Source: Silene conica
Lineage: Eukaryota > Streptophyta > Magnoliopsida > Caryophyllales > Caryophyllaceae
NCBI GenBank assembly: GCA_029255685.2
Contig: CM055317.2
Span: 15,455,501 to 15,519,500 of the forward strand
Length of the DNA: 64,000 nt
Direction of reading: 5' to 3'
Part shown: positions 10,780-21,982 of the stretch, one piece after another
Numbering within the stretch: the first letter of the stretch is position 1
Layout of the letters: each line of letters starts with the position of its first letter
Program-made: the position numbers and the translations under genes
The notes under the pieces: model-generated
The model's database searches: none
The model's input: only the letters and a program-made list of their open reading frames with translations
Told to the model about the DNA's origin: nothing

Positions 10780-12400
10780 TTTATTAATTATATTGACTGG
10801 TGATGTATATAGTCAATTATATTGACTGGTGTCCCTAAATTCCTAATAAAACAATTGATTATGGAAAGATTTTATGGAATATCCCTAAATTCCTAAAAAC
10901 GGTTTGAGTAAATCATGGGAAGATTTTATGGAATATCTTTTTATTATCTCTAAAACCGTGATATAATATCTTTTTATTATATTTTATATGCCTCATTAAT
11001 ATTTTATATGCTTGATTTTATGGCATAAAATATAATATCTTTTAGTCTTATTTTATTATTTTAGTTCTTGTTTATGGAATATTAATATTTGTGGAATATT
11101 AATATTTTATATTTTATATGCTAAAAAATATAATTATGGAAAGATACAACCCCATAAAACCGACATGCAAATAAATAAATCTAATGTTTGTTTGACATGA
11201 TCCGAATTGTTTTTTAAAAGCCTATTTTCTTCGTATATAGTCAATTATATTGACTGGTGTCCCTAAATTCCTAATAAACTCGAATTATAATACGGTCAGA
11301 GTATTAATTATGGAAAGGTTTTTCTTCACATATGGTAACATACGGTCAGAGTATTAATTATGGAAAGTTTTATTATTTTAGTTCTTGTTTATGGAATATT
11401 AATATTTATGGAATATTAATATTCAATATTTTATATGCTAAATAATATAATTATAGGGCGATCTATATTAAGTATGTGTGCCTTAAGACGCGGACCAGTA
11501 ATTATAATACGGTCAGAGTATATGAATTTATATTTTATATTATGGAAACGCTTTTTATGGAATATATATTTAAAGTATGTCAAATTTTTAATAGAATGTT
11601 TACGATAGATAGCAGTCAGGGTATTTGAATTTATATTTTATATCATGGAAACATTTTTAAGAAATAACGTTTGCAAAGTGAATACAAAATAAATACTGGG
11701 ATTACTTACAAAATCGTAGTCATAACGTGTAGAATTACATACCCGGATGAAAATGGACTGATTATACTCTTCGCTTATGAACAGACTCTTCATATACCCA
11801 TGGATGGAGCAGTAGAGCTTCGAGTGATAGGTTGGAGACGTATTATATCTTCTGGAAACTGTAATATCTTCTGTTTGGACTGAATATCTTCTGGAGACGT
11901 ATTATGTTTGGACTGAATATCTTCTGGAATCTGTAATTAAAAGTTTTCAGTCCAAACATCAGCAGCTTTTTTTTTTAAACAGTCCAAACATATGCAAACA
12001 GTTCTGAAATGAACGAAGAAGGTAACAATATTTGAAAAACGAAGAAGTTAACAATATTTAGAGTTCTGAAATGGATTTAATAAACCTTCTCGAAAACGTG
12101 TTGACATACCTGAAATGGATGTTTCATCAATGATATAGGAAGGATGTGGCAATAGTTGGACTTTGATTATGATTTTTGAAAAAGACGAACAATCAGTTTT
12201 GGGTGACATTTATTACTATCATCTTCTGGTAAAATTATGATTATGAAAATTATGATTACGCTAGAATGATTATGAAAATTATGATGATTATATTCTGGTA
12301 AAATGATAATGAGTCAAATATGGAAGGATTTTATTCTGATTCAGTTTTTTTATTTAATAAAAATAAATGATTATTAAATTATTAAATTATTAAATTAATA
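10780..12400. other. AT-rich Helitron A interior, no gene seen
   Basis: Repeated phrases TCAATTATATTGACTGGTG (10790, 10814, 11240) and TATGGAATATTAATATTT, plus a duplicated CTTCTGGAGACGTATTAT phrase near 11835-11905. The open frames here are short and show no recognisable protein. Confidence 0.5.
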
Positions 12401-12543
12401 TGAGGTGGCATAGATGAGTGAATCTGATTGGTCTATAAAAAGTGAAAATGCTGAGGATGAATGTGAGACCTCGAAATACCCAATGCTGCGATATGACTGC
12501 GCCACGTATGCGGAAATCCATCCTTCTTTTATAGTAATAATGA

Positions 12544-13368
12544 TGGTAAAATGTGTATGTAAAAGATTAAAATCTGTATGTAAAAAAGCACAATTTTTTT
12601 AATTAACGAATTAAATTGGTAATTGCAACGATGTGTATTACTGAGCAACCTTAGATCATTGCGATAATTTTATCGGAAATTTTCTTAGTGGCTCTCAATT
12701 TTGTACAGTTTTCCAAATAAACTCCTGATTTAAGCAATGCAATAGATTGATAGAGGGTTATTTTGTTTATACGTCATCTATAATTTTACTTTTACTCGAC
12801 ATTAATAAGATAATAATCAATGCTATTTTTATCTTAAAATATAAGAGTTTCAACAAATTTTTTATCTTTACTCTGGTGTCGTCATTAACTTTGTTCCTTA
12901 ATCTTTCGTTTAGCTAACATAATCATGTCGGACATTTGTCGAGTTTTTTTATTGAGTTAACATAACTTAGTAAGCTCAGATTTATTTTCTATATAAACTC
13001 TTCTTAAATCCATAACCTTGTTAATTTTATAGTTGGCGAGTTATAATGGAAGAGCATGGATGCTTCTTTCGTTGTAACTTGGGGATATACATATATGAGG
13101 AAGAATTTATATAATATAGAGACATCTACAAGGAACTGTTCAAACTTTTATTTTTACTTCATATTTATTATTAATTATTAATTTATTAATTATGCCGCAT
13201 CGTCAAAATCTAACATTTTGTTAACGGACATTACATTAAAAGGTACCTTGAGCACAAAATGGAACCCCCTAGCATGAACAGATTCGAAAAAGCAGGGTAC
13301 TATGAGAAATCTGACAAAATTAATGGATAACAACTAACAAGGAATTTTTTTTGTAATTTTATTATGTA
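12544..13368. other. Intergenic AT-rich stretch, nothing recognised
   Basis: Sequence between two Helitrons. No gene-like frame, terminus or repeat could be supported. Confidence 0.45.
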
Positions 13369-14219
13369 TTAGGGTAACACCCGTGAAAATTCACGGGTTG
13401 TTCAATTTTATTTTTTTTACACGAAATGATCAAAAAGTTATATATATAATTAAGATATATAAGAACACTTTGACATATAACGTTTAAAATGTAATTTTTC
13501 AAACGTTAAATATAATTTAAAAAGGGGAAGTATTTACTTCCTATATACGTAAATTAGTTATAAACTGAAAGTTAATTAAAATATAAAAATTAAGTAATCT
13601 AATCACGGAATTCGTAAATATAACAATAATAATATAACCCAACTTCAATTAATTATTGAATATAATAAGTTAAATATAAGGTCAAAATTTTTTATTGTTT
13701 ATTAACACTGTCGTTGTGGTTAGAAAATGGAAAAAAATGGTGAAAAAATTATTATGACATGAACATTAGTTAAGCTTTTTAAATTAAGTAATCTAAACAC
13801 GATATTCTCGAGCAACATTAAGATATAAGGGATTGTGGAAGAAGATTGATTGTTGGCCGGTGAAATTTTCAGACAACATTAAGAAACAAAAGGGATTGTG
13901 GAAGAAGATTAATTGGTTGATATGAAAGAAGATTGATTGGGTGATATGAAGAAAATTGTTTGGAAAAGTACGTAATTAATGTAACTGTTTTATTATATTT
14001 ATTAGTATGTAATTAATGTGTTTTGTACTCATTACGATGTAATTAATGTAATTATTTTGTAATTAATACCCTTTTCTCTTATTTGCTTACTCGGTTGATT
14101 CTTATTGGTTGAATTGTCAATAAGAAGCCCAAAGTGAAGAAGAATGCTTCAAATGCAAATCCTGAAATATTGTTGCGCCACATCAGCATTTGTACATTCT
14201 TCTTTTATATATATAATGA
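13369..14219 (-). mobile_element. Helitron B, short non-autonomous
   Basis: The minus-strand 3' end has hairpin CCCGTGAATTTTCACGGG (13380-13397 on plus), then TGTTACC and terminal CTAA, an allowed CTRR form. The 5' end TCATTATATATATAAAAG lies at 14219 next to GCGCCACATC subterminal sequence like that of Helitron A. Host bases A and T flank it. The 851-bp body has no coding region. Confidence 0.75.
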
Positions 14220-14233
14220 TAGTAAATTTATTA

Positions 14234-14763
14234 CTCCCTCTCATCCACTACAAGGGTAACATTTACTTTATCAATTTGTTGAGACACGTTTTGCAATGTA
14301 AATATCTTTAGTACACATCATTAAAAATTATAAGTAACTGATAATTTTATAATAATTAATATTCATGACGATAAATCAAATAAAATCTCAAATAACTATG
14401 TTTTCTCTTATATATTATAAATAGTAGCAAAGATTATCTACAATTATGAATAATGCCAAATAGTAAATATTACCTGGTTATATCTCTATCTCGTTAGTGT
14501 CAAATACTTTATCCGATTCAGACAAATGGAAAATTTGCTTTTTGACACTACTTATGGTCGTAGAGAATATTGATATTACTCTTAATCTATAAGCCAAAAT
14601 ATAGTCGTTTGAGATCTTGTTTGATTTATCGTCAAGAATGCTTTAGAAATATAAAAAATTTAGAATTTTTATTAATGTGTAACTAAAGACATGTTCACAT
14701 TCTCAAACGTGTCTCGACAAGTGTGATAAAACAAGTGTTACCATTTATCTAGATCGGAGGGAG
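14234..14763. mobile_element. Stowaway-type MITE
   Basis: Ends CTCCCTCTCATCC and GGATGAG-like inverse ATCGGAGGGAG, with TA duplicated on both sides. Internal phrases (GAATAATGCCAAA) match the Stowaway at 58974. No coding capacity. Confidence 0.75.
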
Positions 14764-14815
14764 TAATTGTTTAGAAAAATAATCTACCATATAAAATCAT
14801 TAGTTATGAGACTAA

Positions 14816-15129
14816 GGCCCTGTTCTTTTGGACTGAAACTTAGCTGAACTGAACTGAACTGAACTTATATGATCTGAACTGAACTGAACTGAACTTATAG
14901 GAACTGAACTGAACTGAACTTATAGGAACTGAACTGAACTGAACTTATAGGAACTGAACTGAACTTATAGGAACTGAACTGAACTGAACTGAACTTATAG
15001 GAACTGAATTGAACTTATAGGAACTGAACTGAACTGAACTTATAGGATCTGAACTGAACTTAACTTATAGAATCTGAACTGAACTTATAAAATCCGAACT
15101 TCATTAACTTTATTTTAATTTAAGTTAAC

Positions 15130-15181
<52 letters not shown>

Positions 15182-15191
15182 GTTATTATTA

Positions 15192-15238
<47 letters not shown>

Positions 15239-15272
15239 GTTGTTGTTATTATTGTTGTTCTTCTTCTTCTTC

Positions 15273-15306
<34 letters not shown>

Positions 15307-16025
15307 CCAATAGATGACATTGATAAAAGAATTAGTCTAAAACACAAGGTAGTTTAAAATATTTTTAACTTTGTATATAATGGTTTCTTCATAGTTCATA
15401 CATTATACTACAATTACATTAGATAGAAAATAATTCACTATTACAATTTTCTCTAACCATTTATTTTCTTTAACAATGGTGATGAACAAACTGATTAATG
15501 GGAGAGTGACAATTGGTGAGGGTGAGGGTGAGGGCGTCGTATGTTGAGTTGTTGTTTTTTGGCATTAATGAGGATGATAGTTTGACATTAATTAGAGAGT
15601 AAAAGACGGGTAAATTATTAATGAGTTATTTTTTTTATAGATGACGTGTATCGAATAATTAAAAGAAATGTTTGTATCAGTTGTTAAAAATAATACTCCG
15701 TATATAACTTTTCTTAATTGAGTTTATATGAACTGAACTTATAGGAACTGAACTGAACTGAACTTATAGGAACTGAACTGAACTGAACTTATAGGAACTG
15801 ACCTGAACTGAACTGAACTTATAGGAACTCAACTGAACTGAACTGAACTTATAGGAACTGAACTGAACTTATAGGAACTGAACTGAACTGAACTTATAGG
15901 ATCTGAACTGAACTGAACTTATAGGAACTGAACTGAACTTATAGGAACTGAACTGAACTGAACTGAACTTATAGGATCTAAAGTGAACTTAAGTTAAGTG
16001 ACTTGAAGTCCAAAAGAACAGGGCC
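14816..16025. mobile_element. Tourist-type (PIF/Harbinger) MITE carrying microsatellites
   Basis: Perfect inverted ends GGCCCTGTTCTTTTGGACT / AGTCCAAAAGAACAGGGCC with TAA target duplications at 14813-14815 and 16026-16028. The 1210-bp body holds two direct arrays built from GAACTGAACTTATAG (about 14836-15090 and 15725-15980) and a long ATT array between them. No transposase is visible. Confidence 0.85.
15129..15306. repeat. (ATT)n microsatellite inside the Tourist element
   Basis: About 180 bases of ATT repeats with a few GTT and CTT variants. Confidence 0.95.
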
Positions 16026-16419
16026 TAATGACATACAACTATTTATCTTGGATTTGTTTGGGAGAAAATTATCAATTATTGGATTATACAACCAATTGTA
16101 TATATCTGGTAGTATAAATTTGAAACTTTATAACAAAGTATTATAGCTTATATGTACATTTTACGAGATTTATTAAAAAAAAATTGAACATCTTTATAAA
16201 GAAAATTAACTCAAGATATTATATTGAAACTCAAAAATAATACGTATAAACTCAATCAGATTTTATAACACCTAAGAAATTAAAAAGTAAGTCAAAATTT
16301 TTAAAAGCTCAAAAAAATTGCATATAAGTTCAATTAGATTTATATTGGAAGTTAGATACTAATATACATCTGGATTTATAATCCTATTTTTGATAAAGTA
16401 CCAGTAAAGCAGTAACTCT

Positions 16420-16800
16420 CTTTTAAAATACACTTTTTATAACTTCCTTTTAAAAAAAAAGTTTAAAATTACATTCAAAATATTGCAAATTTTTTAAAAC
16501 TGCTCGCTCCATAACCCATATTTTTGCATTTTTATGACATTAATGCCCCTCATTTTTATTGTCATATAACAAATATGATGGGGGATTTTGGGTGGAAGAT
16601 TATGGTGGTTGACCGTGGAGTTCTTCGGCGGTAAAAGAGAGGGTAGAGTTCTAATGAAGTTCGATAATCATATTTTAAAAAATGGACATTTGTGTCATAG
16701 GAATGCAAAAATATGGATAGGGAGCAGATTTTAGTTTTTTTGCAATATTTTGGATGTACTTTTTAATTTTTTTTATAAATGTGTGAATTTTACAAATTGT
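16420..16800. mobile_element. Foldback MITE, long inverted ends
   Basis: Roughly 130-base imperfect inverted repeats: ATTCAAAATATTGCAAA ... CCATATTTTTGCAT on the left match ATGCAAAAATATGG ... TTTGCAATATTTTGGAT on the right. The superfamily and exact ends cannot be fixed because no clear target duplication is visible. Confidence 0.6.
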
Positions 16801-16955
16801 ATTCTAACAAAGAATTTTTAATATTTTACTTTTTTTTAGATATTTGTTGATTTTCTTTAATTTTATGGAACATTATCATTTTTGGGTAGATTTTATGAGA
16901 TCCGCCTTATATCACATAATTCCAAATTGTATTTCATCCACCACTTTTTAACTTG

Positions 16956-16962
16956 TATAAAT
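16956..16962 (+). promoter_or_regulatory. TATA box of peptide gene A
   Basis: TATAAAT lies about 110 bases before the ATG, in a segment conserved with gene B (CTTGTATAAAT in both). A leader rich in AACTCTC follows. Confidence 0.6.
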
Positions 16963-17072
16963 GCAATGTCAATTAAGCACACTAATTCATCAATAACCCA
17001 TCACTACAACTCTCTTAACCAAAGCTTTCAAGAAAGAACAAAAAACTCTCTCAACTTAAAAGCAAAATAAAA

Positions 17073-18722
17073 ATGGCTAAAAGTTTTAGAACTCTTGGAA
17101 GCAACATTTTATATTTAGTTATCATTTTGTCCCTCCTAGCCCTTTGCCGATGTTAGTATCCTTCCTTTTTTGTTCTTACTAAAATTTAGACTTTGGTTTG
17201 TTCTAAAGTTTCTTAGAAAATATGACGTGGATGAACTATACCATCAGTTATAGCTCAAGTGTAGAACTAATGGTATAGTTTCATAGCAAAGTTTATGGAT
17301 TTTGTCGTAAAATTTATAAAAAAATTCACCTAAACAACAAGCTCAAAAACTTACAATGCAACTCAAAAATAATATATAGAAGCTCAATTAAATTTAATTA
17401 TTAACGTCAAAAGATTAAAATATTACTTTAAAACTTCAAAACGCTTAGAAAAATACATAAAAACTCTGTTAAATTTTTTATAGTTATACAATGTTATTGT
17501 ACATCTCGATGTAATATAGTTATACAATGTTATTGTACATCTCGATGTATGTTTTTTTATTTATTTTTTTCCAAAAAGGTTCGGCAACTTTTTATTTGAA
17601 GCATAATATATGTTCTAAATTATCATAACACAAAATTTGTGGGGAATATGCAATGTAAGTAATAGTACATCGTAGAGGTGACAATTGGGTTACTCGGGTC
17701 AGTTACCGGTCGGGTTAAAGTGAGTCGGGTTATATTGGATTCGGGTTATGTCAAGTCAGTGGCAGGTTCAGATCGGTCCAATTTATGTCGGGTTAACTTT
17801 GGATCGGGTCATCAATGGATGACAAATCGAATCGGGTCATTAGCGGGTCAATGCAAGGTTAAGTTATGAGCATATATTTAATCTTTTGTATGATAATTTT
17901 ATGTTTAAACAATGGGTAGGTGTATTAATTGTAGTTTTAAGTGAATCTAATTAAGATGAATGTCAATTTGGTATTATTTAAACCATTGTTAAGCTAATTT
18001 ATTATCAGGTCATCTATCGGGTTGAGATAATATCAGGTCACAGGTCAGGTTGGTTTAGGTCGAGTTCGGGTTGGAAAAAATAAAGGTGGTATCGGGTCGG
18101 GTGGGTTTTGGTTCACTTACTTTCGGGTTGTATCGGCCCGAGCTCCTGGCGAGCGCGAATTCCTCGAGTTAGGTTAACTTTTGACTGCTCTAAGTACATG
18201 GATAACAAGAGCATAACTCGTTAAGCAACTCTAAAAAAAAGAGTTTATGTGAAAAGTAACCCTGATTTACAATAATCTCTTTTTAATTTCGGTGATAAAC
18301 TTATAATAGCTACTCCTTTTTATCAATGAATAATTTATATTTGCTATATGTTCTCGCAAAATAAAGCAAACAAAGTAATTCATTGGGACAAAGAGAACAA
18401 CTCTTAATAAATATTTATCGTGCTTGGTGGATATTTTGAATAATGCTTCTCCATAAATTTTTCTTTCCCTATAACGTTCCATTTTGCAGGCCAAATATCT
18501 ACTTGGGGGAAGAATATAATACCTGAAAATTTTGGAGGTGGGTTGAAAAATGTGAATAAGATAAGCCATGAAAATTGCGTGAAGGAAACATGTACAACTC
18601 AAGGAGGCAAGAAATATGACTGCTATTGTTGTTATAAATTCGATGATGATTCTTGTTGGGCTAATCAAAAAGTATGTATAGATTCATGTAATAATTATAA
18701 TCCCACAATCATACATAGCTAG
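17073..18722 (+). CDS. Secreted cysteine-rich peptide A (ESF1/MEG-like), two exons
   Basis: Exon 1 is 17073-17151 (MAKSFRTLGSNILYLVI..., a hydrophobic signal peptide of about 26 residues). A GTTAGT donor and TTTTGCAG acceptor join it at a split Cys codon to exon 2, 18490-18722, giving 103 residues. The mature part has eight cysteines spaced C-x4-C-x9-C-x-C-C-x7-C-x6-C-x3-C, including DCYCC and SCW. This resembles the ESF1/MEG family (small secreted peptides acting in seed or pollen signalling), but a defensin-like or other cysteine-rich class is possible. Start chosen because exon 1, splice sites and spacing are conserved in gene B. Frame and all cysteines are intact, so it looks functional. 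The 1338-base intron contains a hAT insertion. No expression evidence is available here. Confidence 0.75.
17441..17550. repeat. Direct duplication in intron of gene A
   Basis: The phrase TTATACAATGTTATTGTACATCTCGATGTA occurs twice in tandem (about 17483 and 17519); gene B's intron has only a diverged single form. A related phrase appears near 22680. Confidence 0.65.
17673..18192. mobile_element. hAT-like non-autonomous element in intron of gene A
   Basis: Inverted ends TAGAGGTGACAA and TTGACTGCTCTA, with near-perfect flanking duplication AGTACATC/AGTACATG. The body is made of GGGTCGGGTT-type repeats. The intron of gene B has an uninterrupted counterpart (GGTATATGGATAACAAG, about 45689), so this is an insertion after the gene duplication. 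Confidence 0.65.
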
Positions 18723-19640
18723 ATATATGTATCGATGATATTTAAGTATGCGAATAATCAAATTATTTTTTGCCATCAATGTTGCGGAATTTGTTTACTT
18801 TTGGTTTTAGCAAAAAGATTAGTGAAAGAGAAGTTGATCAATTATTGAATGACTAATATTGATAGATTGATCGAGTGTGAAATATCAAGTTATCCATCAA
18901 AAATATTATTGAAATAGAAAAGTAAATAATTAATTGAGACATCTTAATAAAATAAGTAAACAAATAATTGAGAATTTTCTTTAGTCTCTTTTTAATCTTT
19001 CACTTCTCATACATACAAGTGGACCCCTACTTTTTCCAATTTCCTTCTTTCTCAATCATTGTTCATTTTACAAGTGTAAGGAATCAATGAGATAAAAAAG
19101 TAAAAAATAATAAACATTCACTAATCACCACAAAAATTAGTTAGTTAGTCTTATATAAAGCGTTTATACAAAAATATTGTAAAACACATCCAAGGGTAAA
19201 CATATTAATGGGTAACAAAATCGGTTATTAAAAGATTTTGTTTTATAAGAAACTTGTAAAAGATGAACTTACATAAGTATGAGTAACTCTGCATATAAAG
19301 AAAACTCTTAACTTTAAGCTAAATTTGTATGATGTAGGACCGCCTCATATGATTTACAAAGCGAGAGCTTCCATCAAGTTAGTTCTTCTAAAGGTCATTA
19401 TCAGCCCTATGTTAACAGGCTTAGTTTGAATGTCCATACACATCCAATAAACAAGCAGACTTTTCCTTTACCATTTTGAACTATGCTCTCTTCTCGGAAA
19501 TCCACTTACAAGGAGCGTTTCTATCAAATTTACAGAAAACAAATATGCTATAGTTTTTTGTCTGTTTCATAGTTAATTATCAATGACTCTTATAGCATAC
19601 TCAAGCTTGTGAGGTTGTGCAGGTTTCAAGGTATTTCAGT
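18723..19640. other. 3' flank shared with gene B, no gene seen
   Basis: Sequence up to about 19390 is recognisably similar to 46231-46930 downstream of gene B, for example the TCTCTTTTTAATCT and CATACAAGTG phrases. No further gene is visible. Confidence 0.55.
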
Positions 19641-19669
19641 ATTAGATCCTTGTTCTCAGAAAGTTTATT

Positions 19670-19850
19670 GATCATGACAACATATGATCGGATTTCAAAC
19701 CTTGGGTAACGTTATAGTTTTCTTCAACCTTGACTTTGAACATGAATATTCTGTCAAGTAATACAACAAGTTCACTTGGATGTACATTTGGATCCCAATG
19801 ATGGCATTTGAGAGTCTCAATGATTAATGTAGAAACCTCAGTCATTTATT
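19670..19850 (-). pseudogene. Possible RPA-like (OB-fold) gene fragment
   Basis: A minus-strand frame reads DPNVHPSELVVLLDRIFMFK, then VKVEENYNVTQGLKSDHML. The LLxxxFxFKVxV..YNVT pattern resembles the C-terminal OB domain of plant replication protein A large-subunit paralogues. Only one exon-sized piece is seen, ending in a stop. RPA-like genes also ride in plant Helitrons, so origin is open. Weak call. Confidence 0.3.
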
Positions 19851-21982
19851 AATGTACGATGATCTATGCATGAGCAAAGTTGCTTATTTGTAGTATATAT
19901 AGTCAGATTGGCTAAAACAAAAACAAAGCAATACTTGTTAATTTTATTATTGTTAAAGTATAAAAGATCAGATATGATGGACACCTTAAGTTGGTTATCT
20001 CGTAGTTGCTTTGTTGATTGCTTGAACAAATCAGTAGCTTGAGTATAAAAGATCAGGTACGAAGGTTGCGTTTTCGGTATGATCGGCAACTTTGACTCTG
20101 ACTTTATACCTACATAAGGATTTATTTATGACATTTCAAAGGGAGTAGATTATTGGAAAAGATAAATTACATTTACTTCAGCAACTCAAATTTGACACAC
20201 CTGAAAATGACATATTTAGCATATCCTTCAAATTTTTGAGTATATATAACCATTTTTCTTTATCATCTAACTTTACTCTTGAACTACATTTTTTTTGCAG
20301 CTCTCAATGTACCACTTAAATTCCATGTTGATTGCTATTATGGTGGCCAAGGTAACAAAATATCCCTCCTACACAAAACAGAAATAACATAGTAGTATCT
20401 CCAATTAGTTATTATCGCTAATAAAATAAATTTGGTTATGCTAAATATTTATTTGTTATACCTCTTGGATATCTCTAATTTAATCAAGTGTCGGTCTAGC
20501 AGATAAATCTAGAAGTTCATTTGTGACGGATTCATAGTAGCTTGTAAGAATTGTTGAACTCGATGAAGATTTTACACTAACTTCTATATTTATTGAAATT
20601 CGGTAAGCATGATATATCTTAGTTATGATATGTTGTTAGTAATATTTGTCTAGTGAAAACAAATATGTTAATAGCAAACTTTTTATGAATTGCGAACTTC
20701 GGGTATTTCAGCATCCAATAATATCTTCGAACAAAGTCAATTAAATACATCTGAATCTTTATTGACAATGAGTATCAGTACAAAGTTACTTTTAATGCTA
20801 AAAGTATATATACACACCAAGAATGACAAAAAAAATAAAAGTACCTTGAAAACTTTTAATCTTGGAATATCGGATTATAACAATGGGACGGTGTTCAGAT
20901 TTGTCAAATTCCATTAACGCGCTTGTCATTTGGTCAACTATTTTTTCCCAAAGTGTCACAATCAGTTTTTGACCCATGTAACAGAACTCGTAAGTAATTT
21001 TAGATGTTAATCATTTTATTAACTAATCTTATAAAAATTGGAAGTACATACATGTAATTAGTCTTCTTTACTTCACCTTTAGCATGAAGTTAACCATTAA
21101 TATCTATATCCAAATATCTATGGTTAGATTATTAAGGACAAAAATTTTCTGCTATTATATTATATAAATTTATGAAAGTAAACATATCAAATAAGTATCT
21201 TGCATCCAAATTATTGAGTAATATGTCATTGAATGATGCAAACTCAATGAGACTTTTAGGAATAACGACATTAGTGGCGGGACTAAAAATAGGTTTTTGT
21301 AGTAAAAACTATTTTATAAGGTTACTTGGTTATTCGATACTCCCCTGTGTTTTGGCCGACCACTGAAATTGGTAATGAAGCGAAGATCCTCTTTCACCAA
21401 AGTTTTGTTTTTGGAAAATATCTTTTGGCTATTGTAGCCTGAATTTTGGTGCCCTCGGAAGGTATATATTAATAGTTAGTTAATTAATTGATTAATTTGA
21501 TTAGTTTACTATAAAATATATCTATACATATAAATACATGGTAATTTTAAATTGCATTATCTCCGAGTTAATAATTATGAAATCGATAGTAGTTGCTACA
21601 CTCCCATCTCCCTGAGTTTGCTCTCAGGAATAAAATATATATTCTTTGATACGCCACAATTCTTTGGCTTGTATTATGTCTTTAATCATATCGTGAGTTG
21701 TGTTTTCAGCCATAATTTCAAATTTTGCTCGAGTACTTTTATCTAGTTAAACTTTTATCATCCATTACAATGTGTAGTCGTATTTTTAAGTGATCTGCAA
21801 TATATCTCAATTAGTGTGCTTGATATTTCTGATAATGTTATTTTTACTATAGTTGTAATATTTTTCATTTTTCATTCTGAATTAAGGAAATAAATATTTT
21901 CAAAATGTGAGCATGCTCATAAAATATATTGTATTATACAATTTTCTATAGTCTATCTTGAGGATTTGCTTTAATTTACCAA
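19851..21982. other. Intergenic, only one weak exon-like piece
   Basis: At 20301-20351 a TTTTTTGCAG acceptor precedes an open stretch (LNVPLKFHVDCYYGGQ) ending before GTAACA. I do not recognise it. The remaining open frames (for example 20690-20917, 21172-21366) show no domain and unbiased codon use. Confidence 0.4.

Larger units (their letters stand above)
5047..12543 (-). mobile_element. Helitron A, non-autonomous, with captured gene fragments
   Basis: On the minus strand the 3' end has a CCCGTGATTTTTCACGGG hairpin (plus-strand 5058-5075), then TGTTACA and terminal CTAG, with the host T beyond it. The 5' end is TCATTATTACTATAAAAG at 12543, preceded by host A, so the insertion lies between A and T as Helitrons require. 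The same terminal pair (hairpin end; GCGCCACG...CTTTTATAGTAATAATGAT end) recurs at 21983-24322 and in diverged form at 13369-14219. The 7.5-kb body contains host gene pieces in plus orientation, threefold internal duplications and a possible minus-strand remnant of the Rep/helicase gene start. No complete Rep/helicase is present, so it would move only with help from another element. Confidence 0.85.

Noticed and set aside
12414-12602. 62-codon plus-strand frame
   Set aside because: It runs across the Helitron A 5' terminus into flanking DNA and shows no domain.
15125-15310. 61-codon minus-strand frame of almost only Asn and Lys
   Set aside because: It is the translation of the ATT microsatellite, not a gene.
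18267-18668. 133-codon minus-strand frame opposite exon 2 of gene A
   Set aside because: It is antisense to the conserved cysteine-rich exon; a similar shadow lies opposite gene B (45931-46272).
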